Shown here: positions 1 to 7,915 of the stretch, piece after piece
How the letters are laid out: the number at the start of each line of letters is the position of its first letter
Numbering within the stretch: position 1 is the first letter of the stretch
Source of the DNA: Solibacter sp039934035
Lineage (GTDB): Bacteria; Acidobacteriota; Terriglobia; Bryobacterales; Bryobacteraceae
Reading direction: 5' to 3'
Length of the DNA: 64,000 nucleotides
Assembly: GCA_039934035.1 (NCBI GenBank)
Contig: JBDTMZ010000050.1
Location: 74,005-138,004 of the forward strand
Translations under genes and position numbers: made by a program
The notes under the pieces: model-generated
Seen by the model: only the letters and a program-made list of their open reading frames with translations
What the model was told of the DNA's origin: nothing
The model's database searches: none

Positions 1-1
1 G

Positions 2-1618
2 GGAGGAATCGTCGGGGCGCACGCTGGGGAACTGCGCTTCCACCATATCCTCGGTGACGCGTTCGGGCGGCCCGTTGACCTTTCCGGCATTCATGTCGGC
101 CGGGAGACGCCAGATCTGGTTGGTTTCGCGGAGATTGGAGAAGACCATATGTTTGCCGCGGACTGAGGCAAGCCAGTTGTCCCAGGGTCCGAGCGTCACC
201 ACGGAGGGCATGGCGTCTGCGAAGTGGGCCATGGGGATTCGCCACAGGTTGATGGCATCGCCGTAGCGGGCGTTGAAGACGATATCGTCGCCGGGCAGCC
301 AGGCCACGATTCGAACGTTGTTGAGGTCGCCGAAACCCCGGCTGCGGAGGTTGGTCCAGAGGCTGGCGAGGGAAGAGGGGGCGGAGCCATCGAGCGGGAT
401 ACTGAGGAGACTGGGGGTGTCGTCGTGGGAGGGGATGATGCCGAGAAGGCGGTTGCCATCGGGAGACCAAGACGCGGGTCGGGCGGGTTTGGGAAGCAGC
501 ACGCGCGGCTCGCCGCCTTCGGTGGGGCGCAGTAGCAGCTTGCCATCGAACACGTAGGCCAACCACTTGCCATTGGGCGAGGGAAGCAGGCCCACCACGC
601 CCAAGTCTGGGACGGCGAGGCGGGGTTCGCCGCCGAGGACGGGGACCTCGTAGAAGCCCGCGGGCTCGCGGTTGGAATGGTAGTAGACCTTGGTGTCGTC
701 GGCCGAGAAGACGGGTCCACGCCCCGGGGAGATGCCCGGATCGTCGGTCAGGCGAATGCCGGCGCCGCCCACCTGCTGCACCCAGAGGTCCACGCTCTGA
801 CGCCCTTCGCGGCGCGCGAGGTAGGCCACCAGCTTGCCATCGGCGGACACAGTGGGTGACCATGCGCTGCCGCCGTTGGTTACGCGAGTCAGTTTGGCGG
901 CGGGAAGGCGGGCGGGAACCGGCGCGGCGGGCCAGTAGCGGGCGGCGGAGAATGCCGCGGCGGCGGTGACGGCAAGAAGGGCGGCGAAAGTGGTGCGGCG
1001 CGGACCGCGCACGGACGCGGCGGTCGCGGGCGGGTCGAGGAGCAGGCGGGCATCTCCGATCCAACCGAGGCGGCGCTTGAGATCGCGCGCGAGGCAGCGT
1101 TCCACCAGCGGACGGAAGCGGGCGGGGACGAGGGTAAAGTCGGGATCGGACTTGAGGACGGAGGCGAGTGTGTCGCTGACCGTGTCGCCGGGGAAGGGGT
1201 GGCGCGCGGTGAGGAGTTCGAAGAGGACTGCTCCGAAGGCCCAGATATCCGTGCGGTGATCCACTTTGCCGCCGCGCGCCTGTTCGGGGCTCATATAGGG
1301 AGCGGTGCCCATGATGACACCGGGGAGGGAGGCGGCGATGGTGAGTGTGGGGGAATCGGCAAGGGGCGCGGCCGCGGGAGCGTGAATGGTTTCGACGGCT
1401 TTGGCGAGTCCGAAATCGAGCAGCTTGAGCGTGCCTTCGGTAGTGACCTTGATGTTGGCTGGCTTGAGATCGCGGTGCACGATTCCCCTTTCGTGCGCGT
1501 ACTCGAGGGCTTCGATCAACTGGTGGATGAGAGGGAGGGCGGCGGCGGGCGCGATCGGGCCGGCCGGGGAGGCGCCTTCGACGAGTTCCATGATGAGGGC
1601 GCTCTCTTCCACTGCCAT
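2..1618 (-). pseudogene. N-terminally truncated Ser/Thr protein kinase with TolB-like propeller, open at window edge
   Basis: The minus strand is open from an ATG at 1618 to the left edge. It starts inside a Pkn-type kinase, just before the hinge (EESALIMELVEG). The catalytic loop HRDLKPAN follows at about residue 49, then DFGLA, the activation segment GTAPYMSPEQARG and DIWAFG. A membrane segment near residues 210-225 is followed by PD40/TolB-like propeller repeats (WSPDGN, FSADDTKVYY). This is the usual Acidobacteria kinase-propeller receptor plan. The glycine-rich loop and ATP-binding lysine, about 80-90 residues, are missing. In the same frame a stop lies a short way upstream of the ATG, and the intervening residues do not look kinase-like. 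The protein therefore cannot be a normal kinase as it stands. The cut lies about 70 bases outside the island repeat. The C-terminus lies beyond the window. Confidence 0.8.
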
Positions 1619-1686
1619 TCCAGGCGATCTCGGTGTAGTCACCCTTGCCGGCCCGGTTCAACCGGAGGAAGCGGGGTGTAGATGGG
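1619..1686. other. short flank between the broken kinase and the left island repeat
   Basis: No gene is seen. A perfect small hairpin (CCGGTT-c-AACCGG, about 1652-1664) lies here. In the ancestral chromosome this would have been just downstream of the tRNA-Ala 3' end, so it could be the tRNA terminator, although no U-tract is obvious. Confidence 0.4.
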
Positions 1687-1737
1687 GTTGGTGGACCTGA
1701 ACGGGTTCGAACCGTTGACCTCTTCCATGCCATGGAA
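1687..1737. repeat. left attachment site, 51-bp duplication of the tRNA 3' half
   Basis: This copy is identical to 22103-22153. It contains the anticodon arm, TpsiC arm, 3' acceptor strand and CCA of tRNA-Ala on the minus strand, but lacks the 5' half, so it is not a second tRNA gene. It marks the left end of the island. Confidence 0.9.
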
Positions 1738-1749
1738 GGTTAGGGGTTC

Positions 1750-1855
1750 TGCGGGAGGGGTACCTCACTGAAAAGACGCTACTTAATCGGGTCCTGATAG
1801 CCCGCTAGTGCGGGAAAACTGCGGGATTGCGGAATTCTGCGGGAATGATGCGGGA
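1750..1855. promoter_or_regulatory. left integrase arm-type site cluster (TGCGGGA repeats)
   Basis: TGCGGGA occurs at 1750, 1809, 1820, 1838 and 1849, with a variant TGCGGAA at 1828. The pairs 1809/1820 and 1838/1849 are each spaced 11 bases, one helical turn. The 16-base block at 1838-1853 recurs with one mismatch at 22047-22062 inside the other end of the island. Location and phasing fit arm-type binding sites of the tyrosine integrase; this is inference. Confidence 0.5.
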
Positions 1856-1975
1856 AGGAAACCTAACCGGCTCGGCGGGGGTTGACTCACCTTCCCGAAA
1901 CCCAACCGGCCCACTTCTCCCAGGCCGCAATTCTGCCGGGGCGAGTTCGATAGCCCCGCCCACGCAGATCGCGGC

Positions 1976-3151
1976 TCAATAGAGCCCGACGTTTATTACT
2001 TTTCCTTCTTTGGTGATTAGAACGTTGACGTGGCGCTCCTTGTAAGCGTAAATCCGCGAACCATCCGCATTCTTAATGGTGTTGACGTTTTCACCCCACA
2101 GCTTCTTGCATTGTTCCCAAGTCATGTTGACCGGATACAGGTAGACTCCGACCATACGTTTCGTCTTGGCATCGAACGCGAGTTCAAACTCGCGGTAAAC
2201 GTTAGTTGGATCGCGATACGCAAAGATGTTGCTGACTATCGTCTTCTGCTGATCGTAGCCATAACGATGGCGCGCTGGCTCGCCGAGTGGAACCTTGGCT
2301 TCGTCCTCAGTCCAGGCCGTCAGCTTCTTCTCCAGGAAGCCAGCCACGTTCGTACGCATCTCGTCGGGAATTTTGCGCGGTTCGGTCGGGCTTAGGGACG
2401 TGGCTGCCGCAGCAGGCGCAGCAGGAGTGCTGGGTTGCGGCGGGACTGTTGGCTCAGGTTCGGACTTGGGTGCTGCTGGCTCAGGTTCGTAGATGCTGGT
2501 GAGGGGCTGGGTTTGTGACATGCCGAGCATCCCCCTCGCGTAGTCAATTGGGATTGCAAAATTTAGGTTCTGCCCGCCGTCGATGGTCAACACCGCAATT
2601 CCGATAACCTCACCGGTCATGTTGAAAATCGGGCCGCCCGAACTCCCGTGACTGATTGGCGCACTGATTTGGAACAGGCGATAGCCATCCATGTCACGAA
2701 TTCCGCTCACGAGTCCTTGGGACAGCGTGTTCTGTAAGCCCATTGGGCTCCCTATGGAGTAAACCGTGTTCCCAATTTCAACGCCGCTTGAACGTCCCAG
2801 CCTCACAAACGGCAGCTCAACCGCCGGTATTTTGAGGAAGGCTATGTCCTTCCGCTTGTCCACCGCAATCACTTCGACGATGTCGTAGGCGTCGCCATTT
2901 GCCAGTTTTACGGTAGCTTGCTTTGCGTGGGCCACGACATGGTAGTTTGTCAGCAGTTTTCCATCGGCGCTTACCAGCAGGCCACTGCCGGTGCTGGCAA
3001 CCTTCCCGTTGCTTCCCAAAGCTTCGATGACGACGACTGCCGGTGAAGCCTGTTTGTAGAGCGTCCCAGGTGCAAGGCCAGTTTGCGCCCATAAACCCGA
3101 CGAAGGCACGAGGAGCAGAGCGACAAATCTAATAGGATCTTTAAAAAACAT
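1976..3151 (-). CDS. secreted trypsin-like serine protease (S1C/HtrA type, no PDZ domain seen)
   Basis: The protein has 391 residues from ATG 3151, chosen because GGAGG lies five bases upstream and a signal peptide follows directly (residues 1-23, ending near LWAQ). A longer in-frame start at 3190 has neither. The trypsin-like triad is visible: His71 in TNYHVV, Asp102 in KDIAFLKI and Ser171 in SHGSSGGP. The domain ends near residue 215. It is followed by a Pro/Ala/Glu-rich linker and an unrecognised C-terminal domain of about 120 residues where a PDZ would usually sit. It probably acts in the periplasm or outside the cell. It is the first gene inside the island and has no operon partner on its strand. 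Confidence 0.85.
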   Translation of the reverse strand: MFFKDPIRFVALLLVPSSGLWAQTGLAPGTLYKQASPAVVVIEALGSNGKVASTGSGLLVSADGKLLTNYHVVAHAKQATVKLANGDAYDIVEVIAVDKRKDIAFLKIPAVELPFVRLGRSSGVEIGNTVYSIGSPMGLQNTLSQGLVSGIRDMDGYRLFQISAPISHGSSGGPIFNMTGEVIGIAVLTIDGGQNLNFAIPIDYARGMLGMSQTQPLTSIYEPEPAAPKSEPEPTVPPQPSTPAAPAAAATSLSPTEPRKIPDEMRTNVAGFLEKKLTAWTEDEAKVPLGEPARHRYGYDQQKTIVSNIFAYRDPTNVYREFELAFDAKTKRMVGVYLYPVNMTWEQCKKLWGENVNTIKNADGSRIYAYKERHVNVLITKEGKVINVGLY

Positions 3152-3798
3152 TTCAACCTCCGCAGTGTGTCGAACAATACACGATATCAACCATCGTCGT
3201 CAGGCGCAAACGGTTGGGACAGTGGCGGCACGGGTGTGGTCCGCTCGCGACAGATTCTCGTCATGCCAAGGACACGGTTGCCTGTGCGCGTGCTTTACCG
3301 CCACGGTTTCCCTGACGCATCGTCATCACCGTCACCTTCGTCACCATCGTCACCGGGGTGTCTTGCACGGATGTGACCGTGTCCGACTTGGCGAGTCCAT
3401 CTTACGTCCCTGGATGGCTCATCTCCGGTGCGGTTCTCTTCTGTAGCCGTGCGAACGGAAACCCAGCAGCACTCCGGTCACGATCCAGGAAGTTTACAAT
3501 CGAAGGCTATTCTCTAGCCAGTGCCATCGGCGGCGGCAGATTGTGCCAAGTGCTCTAATAGTCATCTTGGGTGCCTAGGACATGAAGAAACGTGGATACT
3601 GGCTCGACCTGTTTACCGGAACAACCTGGAAGGAATTCATGGCGGCTGGCGGCTCTGGGCCGGGCGGTCCGTCGAACACAACGTCGATATAGCTTTCGCG
3701 ATTCCGATTTCTATTGTCGGCCATGTTCGCTATGTTATCGCCCGAACGGTTGCGCGACCTCATGAAGCTCGGGAAGAGTGGAAGCGGCTTCACGCTAC
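3152..3798. other. 647-base region with no convincing gene
   Basis: The stretch around 3318-3358 is a short degenerate tandem array of the unit CGTCACC. One small minus-strand reading frame (3575-3724) is listed separately. Nothing else could be supported. Confidence 0.4.
3575..3724 (-). CDS. possible small protein with a VVFDGPPGPE motif
   Basis: This is a 49-residue frame. Its first half (DNRNRNRESYIDVVFDGP) resembles the start of small conserved phage and island proteins that carry an FDGPPGPE segment. The second half does not continue that pattern, so it may be a truncated or shifted relic. No Shine-Dalgarno sequence is seen. The resemblance is from memory and weak. Confidence 0.3.
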   Translation of the reverse strand: MADNRNRNRESYIDVVFDGPPGPEPPAAMNSFQVVPVNRSSQYPRFFMS

Positions 3799-4668
3799 TC
3801 AGTGAGACGTTCCGCGATGCGTGCCGCGCGATTTCAGCAGCCGATTTAGCCCTTGATAAATTACCAGGGAAAGCAGGACCATGCTCGCGGTTTCCGGCTC
3901 TGGGATAAACGTTCCATCCTGAAATGCGTATTGGGACCCTGAATCACTGCTGTACGTGAAGTCTGTCAAGCGCTGGCCGTTCCCATCTGACACGATTAGG
4001 TTGCGGAGCTGCGCGACGACTGTGCCATCGGAAGAACCGCTGAACGGGTTGAGCGGTTCTACATCCATCGCCGTAGTGGAAACGGAGCCTCGGACATGGA
4101 AGGGCACATCAAACGAGAACGTGGTAGACAAAACGGCTTGAATGAATCCACCGATGCAGAATTGAATCGCCGGTCCGACTGTCAAGTTTGCACTTACGTT
4201 GGCGTCAAATCGCAGGCAGCTCACACCGAGATCGAATGCCAGTGTGCCGGTCCCGCTGCCGCCGGAGATCGTAATCATGTCATCGAAGCTGGCGCTGGCC
4301 TGGGCTGTTACAGGCCCGAGTCGCAGAGGCACATTGGGAAGACTGCCGAAAACACCCGAAGTAGACCGGGCGAAAGCATTGGCCGATCCGTACCGCGCAC
4401 TTGCCATTGCATTCACGCTCAAGGACCCTGCAGGATCGTTAAACACCAAGCCTACGCTGACATTCGGGCCGGTGTCGGAAGTCGAGTCGCCTATTGGCGT
4501 GTACGGTGGAACGCACGGGGCGATAGGCTCAGAAGGGTCTAGGACGCAGGTATACCCTGTCCAGCTCGCTGAAACAGAACCGGCCAGAGTGCCAGCGGAC
4601 GAAGAGCGCGAGAACGCGAGCCCCAGACACGTAGCCAACATGAGGGCCGAAACGAATTGGATAGACAT
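3799..4668 (-). CDS. PEP-CTERM sorting-domain protein
   Basis: The protein has 289 residues. It has an N-terminal signal peptide (about 1-25), a Ser/Gly/Ala-rich beta-type body, and a C-terminal sorting tag: PEP at about residues 256-258, a hydrophobic stretch (MVLLSLVIYQGL), then basic LLKSR. Such proteins are exported and processed by an exosortase, usually as part of extracellular matrix material. No exosortase is in the window, so it would have to be elsewhere in the host. The tag is followed by ten extra residues (GTHRGTSH end), slightly longer than usual. The function of the body is unknown. It sits as single-gene cargo in the island, with no gene within 600 bases on either side. Confidence 0.8.
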   Translation of the reverse strand: MSIQFVSALMLATCLGLAFSRSSSAGTLAGSVSASWTGYTCVLDPSEPIAPCVPPYTPIGDSTSDTGPNVSVGLVFNDPAGSLSVNAMASARYGSANAFARSTSGVFGSLPNVPLRLGPVTAQASASFDDMITISGGSGTGTLAFDLGVSCLRFDANVSANLTVGPAIQFCIGGFIQAVLSTTFSFDVPFHVRGSVSTTAMDVEPLNPFSGSSDGTVVAQLRNLIVSDGNGQRLTDFTYSSDSGSQYAFQDGTFIPEPETASMVLLSLVIYQGLNRLLKSRGTHRGTSH

Positions 4669-4792
4669 GTGATGCGCACGATATCACCTCAGATTGTCGA
4701 AATCAAATTACGGCTTCGCAGAGGAAATGACTGAACGTGGCGTTTGCTACCGCTGGCTCTCAACATCGGCAGTCGTATCCCCGCTGCGCGGT

Positions 4793-4999
4793 TCAAGGCC
4801 GATTCTTGCGCATTCTCGACCCGATACCGTGCTGCCCGGCGGGTGCCGGCTTGGGACGCCTTGCGACCGCTCTTCGCTGTAGAGGACGCCTCTCATTCGT
4901 ACAGCCCGGGCAACACTCCGCGCAGTAGTAGCCAGTATGAGCCGTCGGAACGTGAACCAAGATCGGACGGCGACCGCAGGTTGAGCAGGCGTCGCTCAT
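4793..4999 (-). CDS. possible small zinc-ribbon protein
   Basis: This is a 68-residue frame beginning MSDACSTCG. It has CxxC at the N-terminus, an aromatic segment (TGYYCAECCPGC) with further Cys pairs, and a basic tail. The arrangement fits a minimal zinc ribbon as seen in small island proteins. No clear Shine-Dalgarno sequence was found, and the frame stays open further upstream without meaning. Function unknown. Confidence 0.4.
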   Translation of the reverse strand: MSDACSTCGRRPILVHVPTAHTGYYCAECCPGCTNERRPLQRRAVARRPKPAPAGQHGIGSRMRKNRP

Positions 5000-5595
5000 C
5001 CGCAACGACTGGTAGCAAGGGGCGGGCGCATCGTCTGGCACGGATTCGCTCCAAGGGACTAAGTTGCGACGCCGGAGAACACTCGCAGCACAGCACGATT
5101 GTAGACCAATCGCCGATTCGGCAAGGCTGGCCGCCCACGGTGCGGAAACCGGCCAGCCTCGGTCTCGTGCTGGCCGGAGCGACCTTGATCGTCCTACTCG
5201 ACCGTCCCGGTCTCCTGCACCGCTAGCCCTGGATTGGAAGTGGGTGCCAAGTGATATCGGGCTGCTCCCGAGGGCCGGAGCCACCGTTAGGGTACCTATA
5301 GAGTAGATATCACTAGGACTATATAGTAGTCGTCACGCGGTTGAGTCTTGGCCTTTGAAATCAACGGCTGCCATCCGCATCTCGGCGTAGTACTAAGTAC
5401 GCTGCTCAGCGTTTCCGGCATCTCGGGCCGGAGGGGCGGCAGGGCGGAGTAGCTTGGCCCACGGTCCGCCCCGCACTCCGCCTGCCCCACACCAACGTGG
5501 CGGTTTGGGAGGCTGCCCGGTCACGTTGCTGGCAGACCTCAGGCGCACGGGATCGAGTCAGTCGAGGCGGCACACATTCCAAAGCACTTGGCTGG

Positions 5596-5713
5596 CGAGG
5601 CGATAGTCGAGGCAGGGGCGAGGCGGAGGCAGTGCCTCGATTGCCTCGAAGGTGCCTCGCATAGTGCCTCTCCTAATAAGTTCTTTATTTTCTTCTCTTA
5701 CTCGCCTGCCTCG
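5596..5713. repeat. palindromic iteron-like array of CGAGGCA / TGCCTCG
   Basis: CGAGGC(A/G) lies at 5596, 5608 and 5619. The reverse-oriented TGCCTC(G/T) lies at 5633, 5642, 5653, 5665 and 5707. Most spacings are 11-12 bases (one is 9), around a dyad near 5631/5632. The 13-mer GATAGTCGAGGCA at 5602-5614 recurs exactly at 5962-5974. The arrangement resembles iterons or operator arrays of a plasmid-like origin and lies upstream of the RepA-like gene. Confidence 0.55.
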
Positions 5714-6073
5714 ACTGTTCCGTCCTCCCGTCCCCAGATCGTGTCCAACCGTATGGAATTGCGGATCGAGACCGGCCGCCAGAGGGGCCGTGGAGCACGT
5801 CAAAACGGCAAGGTGCCACCTATCATCCTCCCGGCTGTTACCAAGCGCTGTGGCAGGCTCCTAGAGCCAAATGGAGCAAGTTCTATGGCATGCTTGCCAG
5901 ATCGAAGACGTTGAGTAACTGGCCTGTTCTCAGACAATTGGCGCGACTGGAGGAATTTAGAGATAGTCGAGGCACGGCGTGCGCAGTTAGTGCAAAAGCG
6001 AGGGTATATGATTGTCTTCAGAGAGGGATTACACAGTGCAGTCCTTCCTTAGGAACCTATAGAGTAACTAACA

Positions 6074-6325
6074 ATGAACCTAAATCTATTATCTCTGCGA
6101 GCGGCAGCTAAACTTCTGCACCTCGATCACCGCACACTGAAACGCTCCGTCGTCCTCGGTGACTGTCCCGCCGTCAAACTCGGCAAACGGTACAAAGTCG
6201 AACGGCGCACTTTGGAACGCTGGGCCAGTGGATTACGTCCGTCGCACGCGGCGGAGATCCCCATCCCAGGAGTGGGCGAAGCCCTTACCACAGGACTCGT
6301 CGTGACAGGGGGTGACCGTGCTTAA
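6074..6325 (+). CDS. AlpA/excisionase-type helix-turn-helix protein
   Basis: The protein has 83 residues. Residues 6-55 form a MerR/HTH_17-type DNA-binding domain (LRAAAKLLHLDHRTLKRSV, then KLGKRYKVERRTLERW), the pattern of small excisionase and AlpA-like regulators of integrative elements. It is the first gene of a tight plus-strand run (6074-7853). Its stop overlaps the next gene by 14 bases, so translation is probably coupled. The repeated box ACCTATAGAGTA ends 7 bases before the ATG and may be its operator or part of its promoter. Likely roles are excision (directionality factor) or control of the downstream ATPase; the sequence does not decide between them. Confidence 0.75.
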   Translation: MNLNLLSLRAAAKLLHLDHRTLKRSVVLGDCPAVKLGKRYKVERRTLERWASGLRPSHAAEIPIPGVGEALTTGLVVTGGDRA

Positions 6326-6614
6326 TAAACTACTAAGTCCGAAGTGGCGGCGGCGTGTTGCGCGTAAGTTCGGTAAGGATGCTTACTCCATCACGGGCGA
6401 AGGTCAGTATGCGGTCTTCCAGACTTGCTCGCCGCTGACCATCCGCCTATGCGCCACCCAAGATTCAGCAATAGATGCTCTCGGAACCATTTGCAACTGG
6501 GATGGACCCGGCTGCATGCCCAGCCGTCATCTACTTGTCGACGTTGCCACCTGGAATGTCACATCCCTGAAGGACTACAGGTCGGGGACCGCAGAAGTGA
6601 AGGAGCCCGCATGA
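6312..6614 (+). CDS. hypothetical protein in the replication-type operon
   Basis: The protein has 100 residues from GTG 6312, overlapping the upstream gene. No known domain was recognised. The N-terminus is basic (KWRRRVARKFGKD); the middle has AVFQTCSPLTIRLC and two further Cys. It ends overlapping the ATG of the next small gene (ATGA). The overlaps at both ends support it being real. Confidence 0.6.
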   Translation: MTVLNKLLSPKWRRRVARKFGKDAYSITGEGQYAVFQTCSPLTIRLCATQDSAIDALGTICNWDGPGCMPSRHLLVDVATWNVTSLKDYRSGTAEVKEPA

Positions 6615-6808
6615 GCGATCTTGAAAACGTGAAGCTCTGGCTGGATTTCCTCGCCACCTCGCGATTCTACGGGAGCTTTACTCTGAGTTGGGAAAACGGC
6701 CACATCGTCCATACCCGACAAGAGACCAGCCGAAAACCCGCCGACCTGACCCCGCCATCAGAACAACTGAAGGAAACTCATGGAAACAGTAGCTACACTC
6801 GTCGCTAA
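6611..6808 (+). CDS. small DUF2292-like protein
   Basis: The protein has 65 residues from ATG 6611. A central segment (FYGSFTLSWENGHIVHTRQ) resembles the short beta-hairpin family of DUF2292-type proteins found next to element replication genes. It overlaps the preceding gene by four bases and the following ATPase by 29 bases. Function unknown; the family assignment is from memory. Confidence 0.6.
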   Translation: MSDLENVKLWLDFLATSRFYGSFTLSWENGHIVHTRQETSRKPADLTPPSEQLKETHGNSSYTRR

Positions 6809-7853
6809 GCCGATCCCGCCCCGCGCCTGGACCGCAGAAGAGTTCCTGGAAAAACCGATGCCGCAAAAGGTGCCGCTCGTTGACGGTCTCATTCACCGCC
6901 GCGACCTAGTCGCCCTGGGAGCGAGACGACGGAACGGAAAGACTTCTTTTATTACCGACCTCGCCGTCCAGCTGGCGACGGGCGCATCTGACTTCCTCGG
7001 TTACAGGATCGCGGAACCTCGACGGACCCTGCTGCTGATCCTTGAGGATGACCCGGGCGAGTTCCAGGAGAAACTGAAACGTGTGATCGGCAACCGGGAC
7101 ACCCAGGGCCGCATCCGAGTCGCAACACGGGAAGACTTCTTTGCCGGTGACGTACAGATCAACATCGACGATCCGAAATTCCTCGCGGCGGTCCATCGCC
7201 TGGCCACAGAGCACCAACCGGATCTGATCGTGCTGGACAATTTGGCACAGGTAGTCCGCGCCGACTATAACGACCCGAAGAAAATCCACAAGGTTGCGAA
7301 ACTCTGCTTCGACCTGGGTCGTGAACACGACGCCGCTGTCATTGTCCCGGCACACCCGAAAAAGGAAGATCTTCAAAATCCCATTGACCTCGTACACAGC
7401 CCCACCAGCTTCTTCGAGTCGATCATGGGCTCCTCCCACTTCGTCAATAGCATGGGATCACTTTGGGGCTTACAGCGGGACGCGAACGATGTGACCGCCT
7501 TCGTTGGCGGTCGCCAGCGCGGGGACGGCCAGCAGTCCGCTTCGTACCTTGAGATGGACGAGGACGGGCACTTTGCCCTGGCATCCAACCTCGCGACGGT
7601 TCTACCCCTGGTGCTCAATACGGACCAACGTCTGCAGGCTTGGGCGCTGCTGCCCGATGCACCTGTGACGTTCGGCTACAGGGAAGCTGAGACGCTGGTG
7701 CAAACAGCCCTGAGGTCATCCTCGACATTTTCAAGATGGATGCGGGAATGCCGTCGTTTGGGCGTCATCCTAGAAGCGCGGGATAGCAAGCTGATGAAGG
7801 CGACGGGGCATGCCGCGAGTCCGGCATCGGTGGGAAAGCTTAAGAAGGTCTAG
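6780..7853 (+). CDS. RepA-like AAA_25 ATPase/helicase
   Basis: The protein has 357 residues. It has a variant Walker A at residues 47-56 (GARRRNGKTS), a Walker B near 146-152 (PDLIVLDN), and further RecA-fold segments: LILEDD and IVPAHPKK. This matches the RSF1010 RepA / AAA_25 group of hexameric helicase-type ATPases found in plasmids, phages and integrative elements. The C-terminal 90 residues look like a winged-helix extension (FGYREAETLVQTAL). The final P-loop glycine and lysine are present, so ATP binding is likely. It is last in the four-gene run that begins with the AlpA-like protein, and it converges on the AbiGi-like gene. Its probable role is unwinding during replication of the excised element. 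Confidence 0.75.
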   Translation: METVATLVAKPIPPRAWTAEEFLEKPMPQKVPLVDGLIHRRDLVALGARRRNGKTSFITDLAVQLATGASDFLGYRIAEPRRTLLLILEDDPGEFQEKLKRVIGNRDTQGRIRVATREDFFAGDVQINIDDPKFLAAVHRLATEHQPDLIVLDNLAQVVRADYNDPKKIHKVAKLCFDLGREHDAAVIVPAHPKKEDLQNPIDLVHSPTSFFESIMGSSHFVNSMGSLWGLQRDANDVTAFVGGRQRGDGQQSASYLEMDEDGHFALASNLATVLPLVLNTDQRLQAWALLPDAPVTFGYREAETLVQTALRSSSTFSRWMRECRRLGVILEARDSKLMKATGHAASPASVGKLKKV

Positions 7854-7915
7854 TGCCGCCGATGGCAATGTCCGACTGCGACAATCCCGGTACGGTCCAG
7901 GTGGTTTGGAAATCT

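Larger units (their letters stand above)
4669..6073. other. 1.4-kb mostly noncoding region with iterated motifs
   Basis: This region upstream of the replication-type operon holds a possible small zinc-ribbon gene (4793-4999, minus), a palindromic CGAGGCA/TGCCTCG array (5596-5713), and a 12-base box ACCTATAGAGTA at 5294-5305 repeated at 6055-6066 just before the 6074 gene. A 34-residue frame at 5558-5662 (minus) has an AGGAG site, but it lies inside the array and is not called. No other gene is convincing. Confidence 0.5.

Noticed and set aside
196..859. Plus- and minus-strand frames in 196-1259 as separate genes
   Set aside because: They lie within the kinase-propeller frame that reads open through the region with clear motifs.
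1687..1737. Second tRNA-Ala gene at the left end
   Set aside because: Only the 3' half is present, with no D arm or 5' acceptor strand, so it is an attachment site copy.
3300..3360. CRISPR-like repeats of CGTCACC
   Set aside because: Units are 6-12 bases without spacers of constant length; this is a simple degenerate repeat.
4744..5226. 160-codon plus-strand frame
   Set aside because: It has no motifs, no ribosome site, and is antisense to the zinc-ribbon candidate.
5558..5662. 34-residue gene with AGGAG ribosome site
   Set aside because: Its sequence is made of the CGAGGCA repeat array, so the open frame is more likely a by-product of the repeats.
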